Source of the DNA: Balanoglossus misakiensis
Taxonomy: Eukaryota; Hemichordata
DNA length: 64,000 nucleotides
Direction of reading: 5' to 3'
Assembly: GCA_040954595.2 (NCBI GenBank)
Contig: CM082576.2
Coordinates: forward strand, 15,376,001 to 15,440,000
The notes beneath the pieces are model-generated. The model ran no database searches. It saw only the letters and a list, made by a program, of their open reading frames with translations, and was not told the DNA's origin. Both the position numbers and the translations under genes were made by a program. Each line of letters begins with the position of its first letter. The stretch's first letter is position 1. Positions 24,637 to 34,725 of this stretch are shown here, piece by piece.

Positions 24637-27570
24637 TTATCCCAATTCAAGTAAATGTAGTTGGGTTCTGTGATCGAGTCGGCTGTCCTTTTCGATTTCA
24701 AGTCTGGTTTGTTGCCAGAACATTTCCTGTCCGACCTCATCCTCTGTCCACCGCAGACATTTCTTGCGACACTTCAGCAGCCGGATCAGTCGGGGCAACT
24801 TGTCGTCGGGAATGGGTCGGAGCTGCACCAGGATGACCACGTCCCTGAGTTCGTCAAACAGGCGCTGCAGGGCCACCTCAAGCTCAAAGATGCAGAACTG
24901 ATCCTCCACAAAGTCTTCGCTCAGGACGAAGACCACTTTGTCACTTCGGTGCACACATTCTGTGATGTTGTCGGCGATGGCAACGCCCGGCGGGTAATCC
25001 CTGTCTTTGATGCAGAGTCGAAACTGATCCCGCTCCTCAAATCGGACCATCATCTCGTGTCTCACCCAGCGATAATCTTCGTCGGCGTAGGACACCATGA
25101 TCTGACCGCGCCTCTCGGCGTTCTCGCCTTCCACGGCCTGGTAGCCCTTCCCGACAAATCCGGTCCTCAGTTTGAACAGGAAAAACTTGTACTTGACGTT
25201 CCACTTGAATTTCTTCCAAAAGACAACAGAGGACACTACCAGCAGCACGAGAAGACTAGTTGACGTCCCCGCGTACAGAGCCACGCGGGACTTGCAGTGA
25301 AGCTCGCCCGGGTCGAAATCAACCAGAAAGATGTCAGCGTACGGGTTTGGTGAGAAACAGTGGTAGTCTTGCAACCAGTACATGTCTTGGGAATTTGGCG
25401 TTTCTTGAAATGTAAGCATTCGGGGGTTTTCCATCAGCCACGAGTGAAACCACAGAACATCACAAGTACATGCAAATGGATTGCCGCCTAAATAGAGCCG
25501 CTTCAACGCTGGTAGTCCGCCGAATGTGGTGGAGTTGACGACCTGAATGGCGTTGGATCTGAGGTCGAGCGTGAGCAAGTTGTCCAATCCTGTCCACATG
25601 CCAGATGTAAGCGTTGAGATGCTGTTCCCACTGAGCGCCAGGTGTACCAAAGATGTCGCGTTGGAGAAGCAGCCGTCACTGATGGATACGAGCTTGTTTT
25701 CGTTCAGTTCCAGTTTTTGCAACCGAGGAAAGGCTTGGAACAAGTAGCACTGTAGATTCTGGGAATCCAGACCAACTTGGTTCATTTTCAGTGTTGCGAT
25801 TCGTGTCAGGGTGCAGCCTAAAGGATAGTCTGGTAACTTAATAGGACTTCCGCCACTGATGTCCAAGTAGGTCAGTTTTGGAAATGTTTCTGGTACATCG
25901 CACATATATCTGTACACCAAATAGCTTAATTGGCGTGTAAGTCTAAAATCAATGAAAGTGACATTCACTAAGGATTTTACATTACGTACAGTTGCAATCG
26001 AGGATTGAATATTAGAAAATTCTATCCTTTCCAAATGTGTCTGTTCAGAAAGGACTGCCAAGTCAAGATTGTCCAGTTTGACGCTGTTGGCTTTGAAGTA
26101 GAATTGTGTCAGTGATTGTACACCGGACAACATTCCAGACATTACACTATGAATAGAATTTGATGATAAATCAAGGCTTTGCAGGTTTGAAAGAGTTGCT
26201 ATGGCGGAAGTTGGTATGGCGACTAATTTGTTGAAGGACAAATCAAGATGTTCTAAGCTGAATAATCCATAGAAAGCCTGGTCTGGAATAGATGAGAGTG
26301 ATGTCCACGTAACTGTGAGTTTCTTTAAGAGAGGCAACCACTGAAAAGCGTAATTGTCTAGAATGAATGGATATCGTCGAATTGTACTTTGTCGAATGTC
26401 TAATTCCTTCAACGATACATTAGAAAGACCTTTAAATGTTGTACTGTCGAGGTTGAGAGCAAAGTATGAAAAGTCTTGCACTATTTCCAAAATGTTTACC
26501 ATTGTACCTTCAAAAGTGTCTAATATGTTTTCAAGCAAACTTGATGGTGTTGTTGGATCGTTTTTGTCTGTTGGCAAAACGTTATGTAGAGTCACCATTT
26601 GTATATTCTTGAAGGGTTTCAAAGGGTTTCCAGAAATGTTCCTGAAAGACAAGTGGAGATACTGGAATGTGGAGGCATGGAAACTTTTGAAAGAATTTTC
26701 ATCGATAATTAAAGATGCGTCTTCTACCGTCAGGCCATTAAGTTTTGTACAGTTTTCATAGCTCGTTCCAAATTGCAAAATTGTGATGGAATTCAATGAT
26801 ATGTGCAGATCTGTCAGCTCTGAGGCGTGGTTGCAGATATTTTGAGGCACGTCATTTAAAGAGATATCTCTAAGATCGAGAATCTTTAGTTTAGGAGTGT
26901 AAGATAGATATCGTGCAGGAAGTGACACCAGTTTGTTTCTATTCAGATAAAGTTCTTGAAGTTCTGTCAGACCGTAAAATGCGTCACACTCGATGGCTAA
27001 TATGCCACAATTAGATAACTCTAGAAGTCTCAGTCTGTGGAGTGTTCCAAAAGAGTGGTTTGAAAGTGACGATATTGGGTTTCTTTCAAGGTGGAGAGAC
27101 ACTAAACTGTCTAGACCATGAAATGTATTCCTTGTAAGCTCTCCAATTTTGTTATCTTGTAGTTCAAGCTCCCGTAACTTGGCCAGTCCAAGGAAAGCCA
27201 GATTCTCGATTCCACCGATGACATTGTCAGCAATGTTGAGTTTTTCAAGATGTGGAAGGTGTCTGAATTGTTCAGATTTTAGGATGCTGATGTGATTTCC
27301 CGCCAAATTCAAGACGGCGGTTTGTTCACCGATTCCGCTTGGTACACTCGTCAGTGGAGGCTTCAGTCGGCTACAGTCGGTGGCGTCGGTGTCGGGATGA
27401 CACTTGTGGCACCGTGCAGACTGGCTGCCCTGACCGTGTGCCGTTTGGTTGCCTGATATCAGCAGGATCAGTAGTACATGTAGAGATCCAGAGCGGCAGA
27501 ATTTATCCATTGCAATTTGCATTCTTTTTTCCATACGGAATGAAGACTTGTCCATTTTAGATCTCAACAT
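24637..27570 (-). CDS. Toll-like receptor, single exon, 977 aa
   Basis: One uninterrupted frame encodes a complete TLR. The first ATG is at 27570; later Mets at about residues 6, 13, 17 and 21 precede a hydrophobic signal segment (LHVLLILLIS), so the true start may be internal. A Cys-containing N-cap (CHKCHP) at about 53 is followed by about twenty leucine-rich repeats, then one LRRCT (CTCDVLWF plus two later cysteines) next to the membrane. The helix is at about 763-787. The TIR domain begins near 822 with IMVSYADEDYRWV (box 1), has a BB loop DRDYPPG near 860 with the key proline, and ends with the FW box (EMFWQQ) near 950. A single membrane-proximal LRRCT marks the vertebrate-like (V/sccTLR) class. 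The product should sense microbial ligands and signal through TIR adaptors. The frame is intact and apparently functional. Confidence 0.96.
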   Translation of the reverse strand: MLRSKMDKSSFRMEKRMQIAMDKFCRSGSLHVLLILLISGNQTAHGQGSQSARCHKCHPDTDATDCSRLKPPLTSVPSGIGEQTAVLNLAGNHISILKSEQFRHLPHLEKLNIADNVIGGIENLAFLGLAKLRELELQDNKIGELTRNTFHGLDSLVSLHLERNPISSLSNHSFGTLHRLRLLELSNCGILAIECDAFYGLTELQELYLNRNKLVSLPARYLSYTPKLKILDLRDISLNDVPQNICNHASELTDLHISLNSITILQFGTSYENCTKLNGLTVEDASLIIDENSFKSFHASTFQYLHLSFRNISGNPLKPFKNIQMVTLHNVLPTDKNDPTTPSSLLENILDTFEGTMVNILEIVQDFSYFALNLDSTTFKGLSNVSLKELDIRQSTIRRYPFILDNYAFQWLPLLKKLTVTWTSLSSIPDQAFYGLFSLEHLDLSFNKLVAIPTSAIATLSNLQSLDLSSNSIHSVMSGMLSGVQSLTQFYFKANSVKLDNLDLAVLSEQTHLERIEFSNIQSSIATVRNVKSLVNVTFIDFRLTRQLSYLVYRYMCDVPETFPKLTYLDISGGSPIKLPDYPLGCTLTRIATLKMNQVGLDSQNLQCYLFQAFPRLQKLELNENKLVSISDGCFSNATSLVHLALSGNSISTLTSGMWTGLDNLLTLDLRSNAIQVVNSTTFGGLPALKRLYLGGNPFACTCDVLWFHSWLMENPRMLTFQETPNSQDMYWLQDYHCFSPNPYADIFLVDFDPGELHCKSRVALYAGTSTSLLVLLVVSSVVFWKKFKWNVKYKFFLFKLRTGFVGKGYQAVEGENAERRGQIMVSYADEDYRWVRHEMMVRFEERDQFRLCIKDRDYPPGVAIADNITECVHRSDKVVFVLSEDFVEDQFCIFELEVALQRLFDELRDVVILVQLRPIPDDKLPRLIRLLKCRKKCLRWTEDEVGQEMFWQQTRLEIEKDSRLDHRTQLHLLELG

Positions 27571-28356
27571 AGACTGTCTGATTTACCAGTTGTCGTACAT
27601 TGTGGTAGTTTTAGAGTACATCTGTAGAGTGAAGCAAAATAAGGAACATTCATCAAAACGAAGACAAACAGGGGGAAAACGGCTATTCAATCTTGCATTA
27701 TCAACTCTACTTCCTCATTTGATTCAGATCCACCAGCGTATAACCCTGCATTGTGCTAATACATTGGGAGTACACTGCTTAGTTGCTAGTATATAAGTAT
27801 CGGTATGTGCCCGTTGTCTGATGTGCAGTCAACCCATGCGCAGCACATAAATTTACATGCAATCAACACAAGCCACTGTTGGGTGATTGACCCCATGCAT
27901 GGATCACTCAGGAAGTGGTCATGACGTCATGGGGCTTTCAACAAAATCCAACTTTAGTCTCCAGTATCCCCGGGGCCATGTTCATTCTGTCTAATACCAC
28001 GGTGGAGTGACCATGCTAATACTTATCTAAAGTGGCAAGGTGTACGTTGAACACTTTTGCCAGGTTCACACAGGCTAAGATTTGTGATACTATTTGCCTA
28101 CAGAAAACACGGAGAGTTGTTAATCCTTACACCAGCTCAGGTCTGGCCGGCAAAGCCGTCTCAAATTTAAACCGTCTCAGAACCACTATACACCATCCAC
28201 ACACGTTTTTTAAAAGACGGTATCTGATCTGAGACGCTTCAGAACCGTCTTAATGGTGTGTGCTTAACCCTCATACGTGACTGTGCCTTAGATGGCCTGC
28301 TCTGATTAGCCAATACATGTAAAATACATGTATGACAATCTGATGGGCATGTTTAA

Positions 28357-29090
28357 GGTGGCATTGCATGAAACCGTCGAGACTTTTTCAGAGGCCTATT
28401 TCTCATCAAAGACAAAGTTAAAACCCCCATAAACCATATATATTCTGGAAGCTGAGTTTTTAAACTTTTGTTTGAGTTTCAAATATTATTGATCCCCGGA
28501 AATGGTGGCGATTTTGGGTGAAAAAAAACATTTTTTGATATTATGTCATAAAATTTAAAATAGGTAAAAAAGTTGACCATGCATCATGCATCTTAATATG
28601 TCATTCGAAACTAGAGTACACGTGCAAACAAACGGTAATTTTGTTTTGCGTTATCTGCTTCCATTGAGGAGTAACAGCGTTTGAAAGTTAGATTTTTAGT
28701 AAAATTTGATCAAATTCACGGTGAGTTATATTGAATCAGAGTTTATTCCCGCCAGGGACACTTTATCGACTAACAAAAATACCGTTTTGTTGGATGGGTC
28801 ATACACAATCCCCAGTTAAAATTTGAGCAAATTCGGCCAACGCAGAGCGAAGCTATTTTCGTCTGAAGTTGTCAAGAGCAGCGAAAATGCAAACTGAGAA
28901 AAACGGCTATTTGCATTGTTGACACCTATTTGTTAAGCTGTGAACTCATTCAGAAAAGTGCTATTTTGGGGTGATTATGCACCATTTCCGCCAAGACGTA
29001 TTAGTCAGGTTGTGGGTCAGTATTAGGCCTACCGATTTATGTAAAAAAGTAAAATTTGGCAAAAATCACAACTTTTCATGCAATGCCACC
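28357..29090. mobile_element. TTAA-flanked MITE, family C (734 bp)
   Basis: Terminal inverted repeats GGTGGCATTGCATGAAA and its exact inverse are each flanked by TTAA (28353-28356 and 29091-29094). The interior has no long frame. This is a non-autonomous piggyBac-type element by target-site and end structure. Confidence 0.85.
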
Positions 29091-30079
29091 TTAAAAGACC
29101 ATGGAGATGTGTACAGATTTTGTGGGTAAGATGTTCTGAGTGATTTACTGTGATTTCAAGATGATAAACAAACCAAATAAAACTCATCATAAAATTTCTG
29201 TTGGGATTTTGTAAAATACATGTATGACAATCTGATGGCAATTTGCGACCCCACATGGGCATCTCGCGTACAGCTGCTTTGGATGAAAATGCATCAGAAA
29301 TCAAATGTTGGCCAATGCAGTGCCCCTGAAGGCTAAAATTTAGGGGTCAATACAAAAAAAGCACACTCTTACCTCAAAGCTTTTCAGGATATTTTCAAGG
29401 CTGCACTGTACGGCCCTAAACCAAGCTGTCAGTGGCAGAGACCAATTAAGGTGTGAGCTCAGGAATTGCAATTCTAAGACGTGAGTGTTTAAGCAAGAGC
29501 ATTCATTTATGGCACAAAGCAGTGACATCAGTGCACAGTTTCGTTTCCTTGCAAAACGTCCACCATGTGATCGTCAGCCCCCACCAGGTACAACTAAAAT
29601 ATGCCGGTCAGCAACAGTGAAAGGCCTGTCGTTTTTCACAGTAAAATGCCTAGAAAGGTAACGTCTGATGCAGGTTAGTCTGGTCTACGCTATTGTTGTA
29701 CTGTGTTTATATTCCAGTCAGCATGTCTGAATTAGCAGCATGTATTCATGATATAACATGAATTTCTCTGCTTATAGCAAATCACTATGAGCTATGGGTA
29801 TTGAAAATGACTTGTTAGGTGTCCTAGTACATGTACCTGACTCAGCTGTTGCTTGTTGTTCGGTTTCTGTTGTAAGACACACTGCAGTACAATGGATTTC
29901 CGGCGAGATCGGGTTGTAAATAGCGCGGGTTTTTCCCCTGATGCAATAATGACATATCTGTATCGGTATTTCCAAGTATCCAGGAAGTTTGTACAGCACA
30001 GTGCAGCGCCAGAAAAGCAACATATCACCTGACCTTCATCTCAGACATCGCCTGCAGTTTCTAAATGTACTAAAGTTAA

Positions 30080-30345
30080 AGGGACAAAGTCTCTCTCTCG
30101 TTGCCATTTTCCCATTTATTATGTTTGATACAAGACACCGTTTGTGTTATTCTACATGTGGATATATAGTGAATCAACGTTCGACCACACAAAACTTCCA
30201 TCCCACTTGTAGACACGGGAGTGAAAAACTCGCCAAATGGAATAATCGGTGTTTACCATTAATTTTTTGGTGAGATGTTTACTCTCATATCCAGTAAACG
30301 GTACGGAAGCTGTGTGTGGTCGAACATTGATTCACTAGGTATCCA
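30080..30345. mobile_element. Family A MITE, copy lacking its right end
   Basis: TTAA precedes AGGGACAAAGTCTCTCTC; the copy follows the full element at 11639-12000 through its central hairpin and then diverges before the right inverted repeat. Confidence 0.75.
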
Positions 30346-30552
30346 CTAAAACTACGACTTGTGGAATCCTTCAGAAAAAACTATAACTAATGCTATTGTA
30401 ACTATAATACAAAAGACACACAATACAATACAAAGACACACCATAAAGATATTGAATTAAAATAGACTAATGCTGCAGACAGGGGATTCTTTAATATTGT
30501 ATGATTGTACTCTTGGACGTTCTTCGCATAAAATATTAAGTGAAAACGTGTA

Positions 30553-33500
30553 TCAGTCCCTTTCTTCAATGGAAGGGTAACCTTTCAACGCAGAAAATGT
30601 GTTCGGTAGAGCATTCACAATGCGATCCCTGGCCCCAGACCATGCGCCTGGTCCCTGCAGACGGTACCAGTAAGGAACCATTGGACCATACTCAAACATC
30701 ATTGCTAGCTTAGGATCCTTCAGAAGGAGACTCCAGAAAGATGGTTTAACGCCAAGGAATTCAGCTGATTCTTCAATCACTGTCGTAAATGGTAGCTGTG
30801 TATAAAATACATAAACAAATAATTCAAAACGGGGTTGATAATATGTTATAAAATTGTATATGATAATGTGATACACCATGCATGATGTAAGACAATTAAA
30901 GAGAACAGAGAAAAAATCGCATCAAGGACACGGTGGTCCCATTGAGTGATTACACAAGAAAAAGTCTACACCGGAGTACATGGCCATATACAGACAGACA
31001 GACAGACAGACACACACACACACATAGCGAGAGATCAATGGGCAAACACTGAGTGACCCATAAGCTGCCAATGACATATGTACTGTACATACACTAAATA
31101 GAACAGCTGGCCTCTTTAAAACTTAGCCAGTTATGTAATCATTCAGGAATTTGCTGTGTTTATATGAATCACAGAGGGGAGTTCCTGCCTAATTAAAACA
31201 ACTAAATAAAGTAAATACACACCACTTTGCAAAGCAATCTGACCAGTAGTTCTTGAGTTTTGCCCAAATTCACATTTTTCCAGCTAATTTGCATAATTTT
31301 GGGCCTGGCAACTTCGTTTGAACAAACTCCCATCTACAGCCCTGCCTGCACCTGCACACCAAATATTGAGGTGATACGCTCAGCGGTTTTCAAGTTTTTG
31401 ATGTGGACGGACATACAGACATACATCCATCCATCCATACATACATAGTACAGACAGACAGACGCAACCCATCCCATAAGGTCCCATGGTATATATACCT
31501 ATACAAATGGGACCTAAAAACTATATATCATACAGAAGATGTTGTTTCAGAAATCGTAATTTCCCTTAATCCTAGATACGGTACAGCCTGTGTCTGTGAT
31601 TTTTTGTCCTTTGGCCGTCCAGTAAACATTAACGACGATATGAAGTCATTTTACCAAAATCGCACGAATTTTACGTTGTATCATCGAGTGTTAAATACTA
31701 AACGCTTACACCATTGGCTTTGTTTCCTGTGATGTTTGTTGGTCTCTGGTCGATGTCTCGCTGCATTGTTGCTCTATCAGGTAGAACAATTTCCCCTGTA
31801 AAAACTCTTGCCGCCAATCTTGCGTGAATTTCAGAAACTGGCCAATGTGGCCCTTTGACCGGCACCAAGTTAATTAATGCCAGACGCTTTGGGTTTTCAA
31901 GGCGTGCTGGAAATACATACTTGTACAGGACGACGTTGTCTGATTCATCTGTAAAGGCAAGTGATGGCAAGTTTACAAGACATTTTAGTAAATGGCTTAA
32001 ATGTATATTAACTGAGACGACTTAAATATTGATATACCGCCAATTAGCCAATGACATAATTAAAGGTGACAACTCCATGAAAGTATTAGGTTAGTAAAGT
32101 TGACTGCGGCCTTACAATAATTACCATAAATCCACCGTTTGTCGATAACAGGTACAACCCACTCATATCCAGTAGCAAAGATGACTGCATCAACATTTTC
32201 TAGTGTAGTGCCATCCTTCAGTATGACGTCATTGTTTTGGAACTCTTTGATTTCCACCACGCGTTTGAGTTGACCTTGTGCAATCCTGTCCTGCATGTCA
32301 TCACTGATCAACAAGTTCAAACGTGTGGGACCTGGCTCTTTGCTCTGCAAAAGGTTTAATAATTAAATAAAGCATAATAATAAAGCTACTGCATTTGGCT
32401 AGGTCGAGAAAACATATGATAATTTGACAAATCATACGTACTCGTAAGTTTTACTATAGGCCTATTCCATAAAGCAGACACACACACAAACTATTAAAGT
32501 AAGGCAGAAAAACCACTGCCATTAGCTTAAACGATTAAGGGGTGACGTCAAATTTTCAATATCTGATATCAAACTTTAATATTCATAAGTTTGGTACTTA
32601 ACAATTTCAGAGGCATCACTTTATTGAATTGTCTAAGCAAGATTTTTACTTTTATACTAAATCAGAGACTTGTAAAATGGGCTGAAATGCAAGGTTGTAT
32701 CACTGATTGTCAAGCTGGTTTCAGACGTGATTTTAGCGCTGTTGATAATATCTTTGTTCTTCACATTATGGTACAGAAATATCTTTCTAGATCAAAAGGT
32801 CGTTTCTATTGTTTGTTTGTAGATTTCAGTAAAGCTTTTGATTCAGTAAATCACAATCTCTTGTTATATAGACTTTGTCTAGAGGGTGTCATGGGCAAAA
32901 TGTATAATATTCTTAAATCCATTTATAAAGAAGTTAAATCTTGTGTCAAGAGTCGAAATGGAGTAACCGATTTCTTTAATTGCTCTGTCGGAGTTCGACA
33001 AGGGTGTATGTTGAGTCCTTTTCTTTTTTCTCTGTTCATCAATGAATTAAATAATATGTTAGTAAATTCGGGTAATCATGGTATTCAAATCACTCAAGAA
33101 CTTTACGACCTATTTGCATTTCTTTATGCTGATGATGTTACAATTTTTAGTGATACGCCAGTTGGGCTACAAAGACTGATTAGAGTACTGGAATGTTTCT
33201 GTCATAAATGGAAACTATCTGTAAATATGGAAAAGTCACAAATAATTGTTTTTCGTAGAGGGGGTGTTTTAAAGAAATGTGAAAAATGGTTTTATAATAG
33301 AGAACAACTAAAAACTGTCAGTTACTACAAATATTTAGGTTTAATAATTTCAAGTAGAAACATCTGGAGTAAAGCTGTTACCGTACTCTCAGACCAAGCC
33401 AGAAAAGCTATGGGCGCTATTTTCCGTATGATTAAAAACAGTGGCACTTTATCTTTTAAAGACTATTTTAAACTTTTTGATTCCATGATTTTGCCAGTCT

Positions 33501-34674
33501 TAACATATGGATCTGAAATATGGGGATATCAGAGATATCAAGTTGCTGAAAGAGTACAACTGAAATATTGTAAAGCCTTTATGGGCGTTAAATCAACTAC
33601 ACCAGATGCTTGCATTCTAGGAGATTGTGGAAGACATCCAATATTTATTCACACTTTTAAGAAAGTTATTTTATACTGGTTCAAGTTATTAAAAATGCCC
33701 ACAAACAGAGTAACCAAACATGCCTACAAATTATCGGTGACACTGGACAAAAATGGGAAAAAATCATGGGCAACAAATGTAAAATGTCTTCTGCATGAAC
33801 ACGGTTTTGGAGATGTATGGCTATGGCAAGGCCCAGGGGATTTTGATCTTTTTCTTCTCAATTTTATGACAAGAGCAAGTGATATTTTCAAACAAAACTG
33901 GTTCTCAGACACCTGTAGTAAGAGTAAACTTCGTTTGTACTGTAACTTTAAAACATCATTTCATACAGAGAACTACTTAAAATTGAATATTGTTTTCAAA
34001 CTAAGGAGTGCCCTCGCTCGTCTTAGAACTTGTGGTTTTGATTTGGCAGTTGAGGAGGGGAGGGCACAGGGAATCGACTTTGAAGATAGAATTTGCAGAG
34101 TATGTGGGTCTACTGAGATCGAGGACGAATATCACTTTATTTGTATCTGTCCTTTATACCAGACTTTAAGAAGCATGTATTTACCGAGATGGTCATATAC
34201 AATTCCAACACCCGAAAAATATTACTCACTCATGGCTTCAGAAAATAACAAAGAAATACGAAATCTGGCCTTATTTGTTCACAAAGCAATCAGTTTGAGA
34301 AAAGAATGTTTGTAATTTTTATCTCTTTTCTCTTTTTGTACTCTCTGTAAAATTCTGTGTGTATAAATATAAGTTTGCAATATGGGCTGGAGGCCTAAAA
34401 GAGCAATAAAGCATTATTATATACTTAACAACGCATTCTGAAAAATATTCCACTCTTCCTAGAAAAAAAAACACCCACACAGATATGTACATACCTGAAG
34501 ACCGAATACAGTCTGATCACTAACTCTGGTTCCGTTACACTTTTGCACAATCGAGAATAGTTTTGACGGCGACTTCATTACTGATCGTGTCAGAAAAGTC
34601 ATGTCACATGGTACCCCGTCTCGTCCTATGCGAGGAAAGAACGTAACGCCGTGGCGCATACTCAAGTATACCTG

Positions 34675-34725
<51 letters not shown>

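Larger units (their letters stand above)
27571..30552. other. Intergenic region between TLR and FMO
   Basis: No coding exon is supported. The region holds the TLR upstream sequence, a TTAA-flanked element (28357-29090), a 28-base direct repeat (28319-28346 and 29211-29238) and a partial family A MITE (30080-30345). Confidence 0.55.

Noticed and set aside
32591-34315. Host gene encoding a reverse transcriptase
   Set aside because: It lacks a start codon, begins mid-domain, has LINE-type ends and a candidate target-site duplication, so it is a retrotransposon fragment.
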